Shown here piece after piece: positions 8,428 to 16,716 of a stretch of 64,000 nucleotides of DNA. This DNA is from Micropruina sp. Its GTDB lineage: Bacteria > Actinomycetota > Actinomycetes > Propionibacteriales > Propionibacteriaceae. The DNA is taken from assembly GCA_016711105.1 (NCBI GenBank), contig JADJTO010000005.1, positions 186,001 to 250,000 of the forward strand, given 5' to 3'. The position numbers and the translations under genes were made by a program. Numbering within the stretch: the stretch's first letter is position 1; every line of letters starts with the position of its first letter. The notes below the pieces were generated by a model. That model saw only the letters and a list, made by a program, of their open reading frames with translations. It made no database searches and was not told the DNA's origin.

Positions 8428-9639
8428 CTAATTGCCTCTTCGTCCGAGGTGGGCCAGGACTGCTTCGGCGGCCTGCCGTCCGCTGCGCAGGGCACCTTGG
8501 ATCGAGGCTCCGGCGCAGCGAGCCCCGGCCAGGAACACGCCTCCCCCCAACTCGGGCGCGGGCAGCGAGCGGTTGGGCAGCATGGCCGGGAGTGCGTCCG
8601 GGATGCGGTGTTCGGCGAGGGTCTGCCAGCCGTCCGTGGAGCAGCCGTAGATCATCCCCGCGTGCCGCCGGACGTCCGCCTCGTCGATGCTGCGGCCGTC
8701 GAGGACCACCGAACACTGCACGAGATGCCCGCCCGCGGGCGCGTACCCGGGGGCGGCGTTGCTGATCACCGCAGTGTTGGCGATCGGGCCGACTCCGCCC
8801 GGGTCGACGAACAAGAACGGCAGTTCACTAGGTGCTTTATCGACCGCGAACCACCAGGTGGCCAGCCCGCGGAGCTCCACCGACGGCACTCGAGTCAGCG
8901 CCGAACTGCTCGCCGGATCGGTGGCCACGATCACGGCCCGAGCAGTGCGGGTTTCCCCGTCCAGGCTGACCTCCACGCCGGCCCTGCTCGATCGCACGGC
9001 ACTCACCCGCCGCCCCAGTTCGACCTCGGGCAGCCCGGCAGCCAACTGCTGCGGCAACGCCGCCATCCCCGCTGCGGGCAGGCCGGGGGTGTCCCGGAGG
9101 AACCAACCGATCAGCGACCGGGTGAACGAGGCGGACGTGGCCCCCGTCCGATCGGCCAGCACGCCGGAGAGGAACGTCTCGATCACACTGCGCAGCGGTC
9201 CCCTGAAGTGAGCCGCATCGAAGGACGCTGCCAAGCTGCGGTCGTCGCGCGGATCATGGTCGGTGGCCAGCCACCGCGCCAGCCCGGCCACCTGTCCGGG
9301 GGTGAGATACCGGTTGCCGAGAAGGCTCAGACCCAGCCGCGGATGCTTCAGCGGATCGGCCAGGATCTGCACCTGAGAGCCGGACCGAATCGCCACCCCG
9401 CGACCAAAGCTGCCCAGCTTCAGGGCCTCGACGTCGATGCACGCCTGCACCTCGGGGTAGGCCGGGTTCAGCAACTGGAAGCCGCGATCCAGCAGGAAGC
9501 CGTCCACCACGTCGGTGGCGACCCGTCCGCCGATGCGATCGGACGCCTCGACCACCGCCACCGCGACCCCGGCCCGGTGCAGCACCCCGGCTGCCCGCAG
9601 CCCGGCCAGCCCTGCGCCGATCACCAGCACCTCGGTCAT
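8428..9639 (-). CDS. FAD-dependent amine oxidase/desaturase-like oxidoreductase
   Basis: A 403-residue flavoprotein of the phytoene desaturase/amine oxidase superfamily. The N-terminal dinucleotide site VLVIGAGLAGLRAAGVL is followed by VVEASDRIGGRV, and the C-terminal FAD motif is GGGVFLAGARCAGASIQGALRSGR. It is the last gene of the carotenoid operon; its ATG at 9639 overlaps the stop of the crtU-type gene by ATGA, so the longer upstream frame is rejected. The substrate is not evident; a carotenoid oxidation or saturation step is inferred only from the operon. Confidence 0.82.
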   Translation of the reverse strand: MTEVLVIGAGLAGLRAAGVLHRAGVAVAVVEASDRIGGRVATDVVDGFLLDRGFQLLNPAYPEVQACIDVEALKLGSFGRGVAIRSGSQVQILADPLKHPRLGLSLLGNRYLTPGQVAGLARWLATDHDPRDDRSLAASFDAAHFRGPLRSVIETFLSGVLADRTGATSASFTRSLIGWFLRDTPGLPAAGMAALPQQLAAGLPEVELGRRVSAVRSSRAGVEVSLDGETRTARAVIVATDPASSSALTRVPSVELRGLATWWFAVDKAPSELPFLFVDPGGVGPIANTAVISNAAPGYAPAGGHLVQCSVVLDGRSIDEADVRRHAGMIYGCSTDGWQTLAEHRIPDALPAMLPNRSLPAPELGGGVFLAGARCAGASIQGALRSGRQAAEAVLAHLGRRGN

Positions 9640-11159
9640 GTCGTTCTCGCTCCCCGGCGGCCGAGCAGGCCGCGCATCGGCACCGTCCACAGATCTTCAC
9701 CGGCAGTATCCCACCTAGCCAACAGCGTGTTGGCGGCCAGCATCCCGGTGGTCGCTGCCCGTTCCATCAGCGCCACCGGAAAGTCGCAGCGGACCCAATC
9801 CCCGGTCAGGGTCAGCGCCGGATACGGGGTGATCACCCCGGGTCGTTGCTGCCAGGGCGAGGGGTCGATCAGCACGCAATCATCGGCGACGACGAACTCC
9901 TCGGCCACGATGCCCATGCTCTCGGTCTCGGGGTAGGCGCGGTGCAGTTCGGTGAGCAACTGTTCCCGCACGGACGCCGCGGCAGCCGGGTCGTCCATCA
10001 CCGCCGGCGAGGTGGCGTAGGCGTGCAACTCGACCACGGACCCCTGATGTTGGCGCCTCCACTGTCGAGCGCCCTCCTCGAAGCGGTCCAGCACCGAGAT
10101 GTTGTCCAGCGGGCCGTAGCCGCTGGTGCCGAGGAACTCGGGCCGATCCGGGGCCACCAGGCCGTCCAACCAGAGTCGCAGCACGGCGAACGGCGGAGAG
10201 TTTCGGGTCGCCGCAACCCGCTGCTGCCAGGGCTCGGCGGGCGTGCTCACCTCGACCTCGGCGATCAACGCCCGGGCAGCCCGCGGGTCGGTGGCCAGGA
10301 CGACCGCGTCCGCCTCAAGGAACTGCCCCTCCACCTGGACGCCGACCCGGCCCTCAGCGGAGATCCGTTCCACCCGGGTGTTGGTTGCGATCGTGACGCC
10401 CAACTTGCCGAGGTGGCGGCCCAGCGGGGCCCATAAAGCCGTGTCGTAATCGTCGTGCGGCACGTCGAAGGTCAGCCCTTCGGCGGACCCCATGAAGTAG
10501 GTGTGGAACATGGCGACCAGTTCGCCGGCGCCGAACTCGGACGGATCGGCGAAGAAGCTCCGGGCGAACACCTCCAGGGCCAGATCCCGGGCGGCCGGAG
10601 GGAAGCGCAACCGGTCCAGAAAGGCGGCCGCCGACTCGCCGTCGTAGTCGCTGAAGCTGCGCGGGAAGCTGACCTGCAACAGCTCCAGGGCGGCTTTGAC
10701 GTCCACCCCGGCCAAAGCCCGGGGGGTGAACGTCGGGCTCTGGACGACGAAGCCGAGCACGCTCCACGGCGGCGTCCGCGGGATGGAGCTGAACGAATCG
10801 CGCAGGCCGTCGGGGCGTTGCAGCGGGTAGTCCTCGATCGGCCGCAGCCGCGACAGCGTGGGGTCGGTGCGGCGGAGCAGGTTGCGCAGGTTGTAGTACT
10901 GCCGGAAGAACGCGTGGAACCCGCGGCTCATCGTGCGGCCCCCGGCCACCGGCCAGGCGCGGACGCGTCCGCCGAGTTGCGGTTGGGCCTCCACCACGTG
11001 CACGCTCACGCCACGTTCGGCCAGGACGGTCGCCGCCGCCAACCCGGCGATGCCGCCGCCGACGACGATCACCCGTCGGGGTTGCTGGACGCGTGCCCGT
11101 CCGGTGGGCCCGGGATGCCGGACGGCGCGCCGGTCGCGTCCGGGTAGCCAGCGGCTCAT
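9636..11159 (-). CDS. crtU: CrtU-type carotene desaturase/methyl-shifting enzyme (isorenieratene synthase family)
   Basis: FAD enzyme that in actinomycetes converts the beta-ionone rings of beta-carotene to aromatic rings. The 507-residue protein opens with a basic leader, then RVIVVGGGIAGLAAATVLAERG and a second FAD-contact block VVEAQPQLGGRVRAW. MSRGFHAFFRQYYNLRNLL, FARSFFADPSEF, FMGSAEGLTFDVP and TLTGDWVRCDFPVALMERAA are the family hallmarks. Its ATG at 11159 overlaps the methyltransferase stop by ATGA. Together with the two CrtY halves this points to an aryl carotenoid product. Confidence 0.87.
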   Translation of the reverse strand: MSRWLPGRDRRAVRHPGPTGRARVQQPRRVIVVGGGIAGLAAATVLAERGVSVHVVEAQPQLGGRVRAWPVAGGRTMSRGFHAFFRQYYNLRNLLRRTDPTLSRLRPIEDYPLQRPDGLRDSFSSIPRTPPWSVLGFVVQSPTFTPRALAGVDVKAALELLQVSFPRSFSDYDGESAAAFLDRLRFPPAARDLALEVFARSFFADPSEFGAGELVAMFHTYFMGSAEGLTFDVPHDDYDTALWAPLGRHLGKLGVTIATNTRVERISAEGRVGVQVEGQFLEADAVVLATDPRAARALIAEVEVSTPAEPWQQRVAATRNSPPFAVLRLWLDGLVAPDRPEFLGTSGYGPLDNISVLDRFEEGARQWRRQHQGSVVELHAYATSPAVMDDPAAAASVREQLLTELHRAYPETESMGIVAEEFVVADDCVLIDPSPWQQRPGVITPYPALTLTGDWVRCDFPVALMERAATTGMLAANTLLARWDTAGEDLWTVPMRGLLGRRGARTT

Positions 11160-11866
11160 CGGGCGTCCTTTCGTCCGCGGAAGAGGTGCAGGATGCCCTT
11201 CTGCCACCCGGGCACGGTCGCCACCGCGACGTCGGTGAAGCCGGCCCGAACCATCCGATCAGCGAAAGCTGCGGTGGTGTCGAACTCCAGGACGCTTTGC
11301 TGCAGGTAGCGGTACAGCGCCGGATTGCCCCCGGTCAGGGTGGCCAGCGGCAGGATCACCGTGCGGCAGATCAGGTTCCACAGCGCCTCGGCGCGCGGAC
11401 GTCCGGCGACCGAGTACTCCACCACCATCAGCCAACCGTCATCAGCCAGCACCTCGTGCGCGTCGGCCAGCGCGGCGTCCCGCTGATCGGCCGGCACGTT
11501 GCGGAACAGGTAGGCGGCCAGCATCCCGTGCGGACGCTGCTCGCCGGGGATCAGATCGGCCAGGCAGCCGGCCCGACCCTGCAGAAAGCGCACCCAGGAC
11601 GGCCACGGCTTGGCTTGCGCCTGGGCCAGCATGCCGGCGCTGGCGTCGATGCCCAGGATCGGGGCTGAGGGCGCCGCCCGGAGCAGCGCGGCGGTGGAGG
11701 CCCCAGACCCGCACCCGACGTCGATCAGCCGTGAGCCGCCGGGCAACCGGGAGATCAACTCGGTCGCGGCCCGGTTCAGGTGATTGTGGTAGCCGGGGTT
11801 CAAGGCGACCAGCAGGTCGTAGCGGGCGGCTCCCGCGTCGAAGTCGCGACTGACCTGATCGATCAT
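11156..11866 (-). CDS. SAM-dependent methyltransferase (CrtT/UbiE-like)
   Basis: Class I methyltransferase of 236 residues. The SAM-binding motif is LIDVGCGSGASTAALLR, with the acidic second strand ILGIDASAGML, and later LAAYLFRNVPADQRDAALA and ADDGWLMVVEYSV, which follow the UbiE/menaquinone-type pattern. Start ATG 11866 overlaps the crtYd stop by ATGA. Homologous methyltransferases (crtT) occur in the Streptomyces griseus carotenoid cluster with crtU and crtY; the exact substrate here is not determined. Confidence 0.82.
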   Translation of the reverse strand: MIDQVSRDFDAGAARYDLLVALNPGYHNHLNRAATELISRLPGGSRLIDVGCGSGASTAALLRAAPSAPILGIDASAGMLAQAQAKPWPSWVRFLQGRAGCLADLIPGEQRPHGMLAAYLFRNVPADQRDAALADAHEVLADDGWLMVVEYSVAGRPRAEALWNLICRTVILPLATLTGGNPALYRYLQQSVLEFDTTAAFADRMVRAGFTDVAVATVPGWQKGILHLFRGRKDAR

Positions 11867-12171
11867 GCTGCCCTTTCGGTGAGACGGTGCCACACCAGCA
11901 GGGTGAGGGTGACCATGGCGAAGCCGAACCCATAATCCTCGATCGGGATGTCCCAGGGGAAACGGATTCCCAGCATGTGTTCGGGGGCGTAGATCACGAT
12001 CGGCGCCGACAGTTTGGTCAGCCAGCCGTCCACCCAGATCTGGAAGAAGAAGACCAGCAGCATGCTCAGCCAATATTTGGCGGTGCTGAAGATCCCGGTG
12101 CGCCACCAGGCGAACTCGACCAGCAGGACGCCGATGATCGAGATCACGGTCAGGACGGTGTACTCAGGCAT
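11863..12171 (-). CDS. crtYd: lycopene cyclase subunit, CrtYd type
   Basis: One half of the heterodimeric lycopene beta-cyclase that closes the ionone rings of lycopene. It is a 102-residue membrane protein with three hydrophobic helices (VLTVISIIGVLLVEFAWW; WLSMLLVFFFQIWV; FGFAMVTLTLLVW) and the conserved WDIPIEDYGFGFAM signature. Its start lies eight bases inside the end of the upstream cyclase half, so translation is coupled. Confidence 0.9.
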   Translation of the reverse strand: MPEYTVLTVISIIGVLLVEFAWWRTGIFSTAKYWLSMLLVFFFQIWVDGWLTKLSAPIVIYAPEHMLGIRFPWDIPIEDYGFGFAMVTLTLLVWHRLTERAA

Positions 12172-12496
12172 CGGACCGCGCCTGCTTCAGCCGAGCCAGG
12201 ACGGCTCCGACGGCCTCGTAAGTGAGTAGGCCGCAGAGCGGGATCACGATGAAGAAGACCAGCTCCTCCAGCGGCATGACGCCCAGATGAATGCCCGTGG
12301 TGAACTCCGGGGAGTACCACCAGTGGCGGCGCAGAATGCCCAGGATGTCCCACACCGAAAAGATGACCACGGTGGGGATGATGGCCAGCAGTGCCAACCG
12401 CCAGCGGCGATAGACGCGGGCGCCGAGCACCCACTCCAGCGGCAGCGTGATCAGCACGCAGCCGGCCATCAGCAGCAGATACTGATAGCGGTCCAT
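12164..12496 (-). CDS. crtYc: lycopene cyclase subunit, CrtYc type
   Basis: Other half of the heterodimeric lycopene cyclase and first gene of the five-gene - strand carotenoid operon. It has 110 residues, three hydrophobic segments and the catalytic-type motif MPLEELVFFIVIPLCGLLTYE (Pro-x-Glu-Glu). A good ribosome site, AAAGGGG, precedes ATG 12496 on the coding strand. The operon order is crtYc, crtYd, methyltransferase, crtU, FAD oxidoreductase, every junction overlapping by 4-8 bases. Confidence 0.9.
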   Translation of the reverse strand: MDRYQYLLLMAGCVLITLPLEWVLGARVYRRWRLALLAIIPTVVIFSVWDILGILRRHWWYSPEFTTGIHLGVMPLEELVFFIVIPLCGLLTYEAVGAVLARLKQARSDA

Positions 12497-12607
12497 CCGC
12501 GTCCCCTTTGCCTGTAGTCAATGTTTGTCCAACCTTAGCGGGCGAGGCTGACTAGGGCAGCGCTGATCAATGCTGTCCCGAGCGAGGACGTGCTGGGCGG
12601 GATGAGC

Positions 12608-12665
12608 TGCGACCCCCAGATCGTGGGGTCGTATCGGGTATCCGTTCCTCGATCTGGGGGTTGCA
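12608..12665. promoter_or_regulatory. 16-bp inverted repeat in the divergent crt/glxK intergenic region
   Basis: TGCGACCCCCAGATCG (12608-12623) and CGATCTGGGGGTTGCA (12650-12665) are complementary at 15 of 16 positions and are separated by 26 bases. They lie between the divergent promoters of the carotenoid operon and glycerate kinase, so a terminator role is unlikely. A regulator site or structured leader RNA is possible; nothing further can be told. Confidence 0.45.
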
Positions 12666-12755
12666 GATCGCCCGTCCAGTGCGCCGCAGCCGGGACATGA
12701 TTGATCAGCGCTTCCCTAGATTGACCTGAGAGGCTCCCGACCCCTGGAGGTATCC

Positions 12756-13880
12756 ATGCCTGAGTTCGTCGTGATCGCGCCGGACAAGTTCAAAGGCTCC
12801 CTGTCCGCGGCTGAGGTAGCTGCCGCGCTCGCCGAAGGAATCGCCTCGCTGGCCCCCGACCTCCCGCTGCGGCTGGCCCCGATCGCGGACGGCGGCGACG
12901 GAACGGTGGCTGCGGCGCTCGCGGCGGGGTACGCGGAGGTGGGGCTGGAGGCTTCGGGCCCGACCGGGGTTCGCCGGGCAACTCGCTACGCGCGCGACGG
13001 CGATCGGGCGGTGATCGAATTGGCTTGCGTCTGCGGCTTGGAGTTGTTGCCGGACGGCCTGGAGCCCCTGGCGTCCTCGACCTTCGGGGTGGGCGAGGTG
13101 ATCCGGCATGCCGTCGAGCATGGGGTCCGGCGGATCGTGCTCGGGTTGGGCGGCAGTGCGTCCACCGATGGCGGCGCCGGGATGATGCAGGCGTTAGGGG
13201 CTCGGCTGACCGGTCAGGACGGCGCTGAGTTGCCGCTTGGGGGTGGCGCTTTGCTCGGGCTGGCTGCGGTGGAGCTGTCGGCTGTGTGGGAGTTGCTGGC
13301 AGGGGTGGAGCTTGTCGTTGCGAGTGATGTGCAGAATCCGCTGCTGGGGGCCCAGGGGGCTGTTGCTGTGTTTGGTCCGCAGAAGGGTGCGGCGGGGGCT
13401 GACCTGGTGCTGCTGGAGGCCGGTTTGGCGCGGTGGGCAGAGCTCGTCGGGGGCGACCCGGGGCTGCCGGGAGCGGGGGCGGCCGGGGGTGCGGGGTATG
13501 CCGCCGCGGCGATTCTGGGGGCGGAGCTGCGCTCGGGGATCGACCTGGTTCTGGACTTGCTGGGGTTGCGGCCCGCGTTGAGCGCAGCGCGGCTGGTGAT
13601 CACCGGGGAGGGCCGGCTCGATCAGCAATCCCTGGCCGGAAAGGGTCCGATCGGGATCGCGCGGGTGGCGGCGGCGTCCGGGGTGCCCGTGGTTGCGGTG
13701 GCCGGGATCAACCTGCTGCGGGCCGAGGATCTGGCTGGTACGGGGATCTCGGCGGTCTACACCTTGGCCGAGTTGGAGCCCGATCCGCGGCGGAGCATGG
13801 CTGGGGCGGCGGAACTCCTGAGCCGGGTGGGCGCGCGGGTCGCCGTCGATCTCCTGGGCAGGCCGGAAACTTCACAGTGA
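12756..13880 (+). CDS. glxK: glycerate kinase
   Basis: Phosphorylates D-glycerate (GlxK/GarK family), feeding glycolysis. The 374-residue protein starts VIAPDKFKGSLSAAEVA, followed by LAPIADGGDGTV, VLGLGGSASTDGGAGM (substrate-binding glycine stretch) and VITGEGRLDQQSLAGKGPIG, all diagnostic. TGGAGG stands seven bases before the ATG. It is a single gene divergent from the carotenoid operon. Its last codons and stop overlap the left arm of a dispersed repeat element (13862-13940), so the terminal residues …RPETSQ may be repeat-derived. Confidence 0.93.
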   Translation: MPEFVVIAPDKFKGSLSAAEVAAALAEGIASLAPDLPLRLAPIADGGDGTVAAALAAGYAEVGLEASGPTGVRRATRYARDGDRAVIELACVCGLELLPDGLEPLASSTFGVGEVIRHAVEHGVRRIVLGLGGSASTDGGAGMMQALGARLTGQDGAELPLGGGALLGLAAVELSAVWELLAGVELVVASDVQNPLLGAQGAVAVFGPQKGAAGADLVLLEAGLARWAELVGGDPGLPGAGAAGGAGYAAAAILGAELRSGIDLVLDLLGLRPALSAARLVITGEGRLDQQSLAGKGPIGIARVAAASGVPVVAVAGINLLRAEDLAGTGISAVYTLAELEPDPRRSMAGAAELLSRVGARVAVDLLGRPETSQ

Positions 13881-13940
13881 ATTCTGTGCGTTGAGGCGTA
13901 TAGGGCGTTGATGTGCGCTGTGGACCGTGAAGTTTCCGGC
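13862..13940. repeat. dispersed structured repeat, family A, copy 1
   Basis: Perfect 14-bp inverted repeat arms GCCGGAAACTTCAC (13862-13875) and GTGAAGTTTCCGGC (13927-13940) enclose the conserved core GGCGTATAGGGCGTTGATG and GCTGTGGACC. The left arm overlaps the end of glxK. This is the best-preserved copy and defines the family, which recurs at 14.0, 35.2-35.5 and 47.5-47.9 kb. Confidence 0.75.
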
Positions 13941-14010
13941 GGTTCTGTCCACGGGCGCCGTGGCGGGGTGCTGGCGCGTCGTGGGTCTGGTGGTGGTCTG
14001 GTGGATGGCG

Positions 14011-14083
14011 GTGAACTTCTCGGCGATTTTGGTGCGTCGAGGCGTATAGGGCGGTGACGTGCGCTGTGGACCGAGAAGTTGCG
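14011..14083. repeat. dispersed structured repeat, family A, copy 2
   Basis: Arms AACTTCTCGG (14014-14023) and CCGAGAAGTT (14071-14080) are perfectly complementary over 10 bp and enclose GAGGCGTATAGGGCGGTGA followed by GTGCGCTGTGGA. It has the same orientation as copy 1, about 148 bases away. The non-genic gap 13881-14209 holds nothing else recognisable apart from the hairpin at its right end. Confidence 0.7.
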
Positions 14084-14180
14084 CGTCACTCGGGGATGGG
14101 AGCGCCAGCGGGGTGACGAGGCCATGTGAGCCGGGGACTTCGAGGTGGCTTGGGTCGTCAACGTGGGTCGTCCGCATTAG

Positions 14181-14222
14181 CGTGAGGGGTTAGCGACCGT
14201 AGTCGGTAGTCAACCCCTCACG
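14181..14222. terminator. repeated palindromic hairpin (family B), between glxK and hutI
   Basis: CGTGAGGGGTT (14181-14191) pairs perfectly with AACCCCTCACG (14212-14222). The inner part holds a smaller ACCG/CGGT stem with loop ACTA when read on the - strand. The right arm includes the last codons and stop of hutI. A near-identical hairpin lies at 53686-53731, also between convergent genes, so a bidirectional terminator is likely, though there is no U tract. Confidence 0.6.
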
Positions 14223-15409
14223 TTATTTCTCGCCTGCCCGGGCCAGCCCGGTAACCGCAGTCCTCGGACCAGCGGCATGCCGGGTCGGTAGGCCAGGTGG
14301 TCGATCGTCGGAGCGTCCAGGACGGCGAAGTCGGCCCGGCAGCCGACGGCGATCCGTCCGATGTCCCTGCGTTGCAGGGCGGTGGCTCCGCCTCGGGTCG
14401 CCGCGACAACGGCTTGGGCGGGGGTCAACCGCAACTCGCGGACGGCCAGCGCGATCACGAAGGGCATCGAGCTGGTGAAACAGGTGCCCGGATTGCAGTC
14501 CGAGGCCAGAGCGATCGTGGCTCCGGCGGCGAGCAGTCGCCGGGCATCCGGGTAGGGGTGCCGGGTGCTGAACTCGACGCCGGGTAGCAGGGTGGCGACC
14601 GTGTGCGCCGAGCCCAAGGCCTCGACGTCGGATTCACTCAAGTACGTGCAGTGGTCGACGCTGGCCGCGCCGAGCTCAACTGCCAGCGCCACCCCTGGTC
14701 CGGGCGCCAACTGGTTGCCGTGGACGCGCAACCCCAACCCGGCCGCCCGCCCTGCCAACAGCACCGCCCTCGCCTCCTCGGCATCGAAGGCGTGTGGAGA
14801 CGCGGGCTCGCAGAACACGTCGATCCAGCGGGCCAGCGGGGCGGCGGCGATCAGCATCGGACCGGTGACCAAGGCCAGATAGTCGGCCCGGTCCAGCCCC
14901 GGGGGCACCACGTGCGCACCGAGGAAGGTCGTCTCCGAGGTCACTTCCCGGGCCAGCCTGAGCAGCCGCAGCTCACTCGCCAGGTCCAGCCCGTAACCGG
15001 ATTTGATCTCGACCGTGGTGGTGCCCTGGGCGTGAGCTTCGGCCAATCTCTGCTGTAGACCGGCGCGCAGTTCGGAATCGGTGGCGGCGCGGGTGGCGTC
15101 GACGGTGGTGGCGATCCCGCCGCCGGTGTAGGGGCGTCCGGCCATTCGGGCGCTGAACTCAGCGGCCCGATCGCCAGCGAAGACGAGGTGGGTGTGGGAG
15201 TCGACGAAACCGGGCAGCAGGCAAGCGCCGCCCAGGCTGACTCGATGATCGGCGGCCGGGGCTTTGGCGGCTGGGCCGATCCAGGCGACCCGTGGGCCGT
15301 CCGAGCTCGGCTCGACCACGACGGCGTGATGGTCGCGGAGGCCCACCCCGTCCGGCCCTGGGTCATCGCAGGTGACCAGGCCGCCGATCTCAGTGATCAG
15401 GACGCTCAT
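14210..15409 (-). CDS. hutI: imidazolonepropionase
   Basis: Hydrolyses 4-imidazolone-5-propionate to N-formimidoyl-glutamate, the third step of histidine breakdown. The 399-residue amidohydrolase shows the metal motif GFVDSHTHLVFAGDRAAEF, later EIKSGYGLD, and LASDCNPGTCFTSSMPFVIALA. The ATG overlaps the hutF stop by ATGA. It is the last gene of the hut operon and its stop codon lies inside a strong hairpin. Confidence 0.92.
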   Translation of the reverse strand: MSVLITEIGGLVTCDDPGPDGVGLRDHHAVVVEPSSDGPRVAWIGPAAKAPAADHRVSLGGACLLPGFVDSHTHLVFAGDRAAEFSARMAGRPYTGGGIATTVDATRAATDSELRAGLQQRLAEAHAQGTTTVEIKSGYGLDLASELRLLRLAREVTSETTFLGAHVVPPGLDRADYLALVTGPMLIAAAPLARWIDVFCEPASPHAFDAEEARAVLLAGRAAGLGLRVHGNQLAPGPGVALAVELGAASVDHCTYLSESDVEALGSAHTVATLLPGVEFSTRHPYPDARRLLAAGATIALASDCNPGTCFTSSMPFVIALAVRELRLTPAQAVVAATRGGATALQRRDIGRIAVGCRADFAVLDAPTIDHLAYRPGMPLVRGLRLPGWPGQARNNVRG

Positions 15410-16716
15410 CGCAACCCGCCCAAGGCCTGCGTCAACAGCGCGGCGACGTGGCCCAGCCGGTGTCGTCCGGCCTGAACCACGTGCTCCCCGCCGACCACCA
15501 CGTCCGTCACATCGGAGGCGCTCGCGGTCAAGAGCACCTGCTCCGGCGCTGATCCGGCCGTCCGGACGGACCGCAGGTCGATGCTGACCAGGTCGGCCAG
15601 CGCGCCCGGTTCGATCCGGCCGCCGTCGCCCCAGCCGACGGCTGCGTACCCGTTGGCGGACGCGATCCCCTCCAACTCCGCAGGCGTGAACCGTCCACGC
15701 TGTCGGCTGCGCAGGCGTTCGTGATGCTCCAGGCCGCGGACTTCAGCGAACGGGTCGATGATCGCGTTCTGGTCCGAGCCGAGACAGAGCCGGACGCCGG
15801 CGTCGAGCAACTCCCGGGCCGGGCCGATGCCGTCCGCGAGATCGGCCTCGGTGCTCGGGCAGAAGCAGACGATGCTGGCCGAGGCGGCGAGCAGGTCCAC
15901 GTCCCCTTCGGTCAGGTGGGTGCCGTGCACCGCAGTGAAGCCGTCGTGCGCGGCGTCGGCGACCAGCGCGGTGGGGGACCGTCGGTAGTGCGCGAGCGCG
16001 GCATCGTTCTCTGCCGGTTGCTCGGAGAGATGCAGATGCAGCGGCCAGCCGTGCTCGCGGGCGTGGTCGGCGACCTCGCGCAGGTCGGCCAGCGGCACCG
16101 CCCGCACCGAGTGGGCGGCGGCCCCGATCCGGACGAGGTCACCCTCGCTCAGGGCGGCCACGCGCTCGGCCCAGGCAGTGGCCGAGTCGTCGCTGAACCG
16201 CCGTTGAACGGTATCGAGGGCCACGTGCCCATGCTCATCAAGGCCGCCGGCCAGATAGCAGGTGTCGAGCAGAGTCAGTCGAATCCCGGCCTCCCCCGCG
16301 GCCCGAATCAGGGCGTGACCCATCGCGTTGGCGTCGGCGTAGGGGAGCCCTGAGGGCTGGTGATGCAGGTAATGGAACTCCCCGACCACGGTGTAACCGG
16401 CCAGCACCATCTCCGCGAAAGTGGCTCTGGCAAGGAGAAACAAGCTCTCCGGGGTCAGCGTGGCGGCGACCTGGTACATCTGTTCGCGCCACGTCCAGAA
16501 GGTGCCGCCGTGATCGTGGGTTCGTCCGCGCAGGGCCCGATGGAACGCGTGCGAGTGCGCGTTGGCGAACCCGGGCCGGGTCAGCCCGGGCAGCACCGTT
16601 GCCGCGCCAGGTTCAGCCGCCGCAGTGACGCGGGTGATCCGTCCGGCCTCGACGTCGAGCGCCACCCCGGCGGCGATCCCGCCGGGGAGCAGGGCTTGCT
16701 CGCACCAGAACCTCAT
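15406..16716 (-). CDS. hutF: formimidoylglutamate deiminase
   Basis: Removes ammonia from N-formimidoyl-L-glutamate to give N-formyl-glutamate, so this organism uses the five-step histidine route. The 436-residue amidohydrolase has the metal motif PGFANAHSHAFHRALRG, the family-specific FWTWREQMYQVA and GEFHYLHHQPSG, and GSDQNAIIDPFAEVRGLEHHERL near the C-terminus. It overlaps both neighbours by four bases. Confidence 0.92.
   Translation of the reverse strand: MRFWCEQALLPGGIAAGVALDVEAGRITRVTAAAEPGAATVLPGLTRPGFANAHSHAFHRALRGRTHDHGGTFWTWREQMYQVAATLTPESLFLLARATFAEMVLAGYTVVGEFHYLHHQPSGLPYADANAMGHALIRAAGEAGIRLTLLDTCYLAGGLDEHGHVALDTVQRRFSDDSATAWAERVAALSEGDLVRIGAAAHSVRAVPLADLREVADHAREHGWPLHLHLSEQPAENDAALAHYRRSPTALVADAAHDGFTAVHGTHLTEGDVDLLAASASIVCFCPSTEADLADGIGPARELLDAGVRLCLGSDQNAIIDPFAEVRGLEHHERLRSRQRGRFTPAELEGIASANGYAAVGWGDGGRIEPGALADLVSIDLRSVRTAGSAPEQVLLTASASDVTDVVVGGEHVVQAGRHRLGHVAALLTQALGGLR

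Noticed and set aside
8449..9936. 495-codon + strand frame opposite the FAD oxidoreductases
   Set aside because: The - strand holds two FAD motifs and coupled overlaps; this frame is low-complexity and spans two genes.
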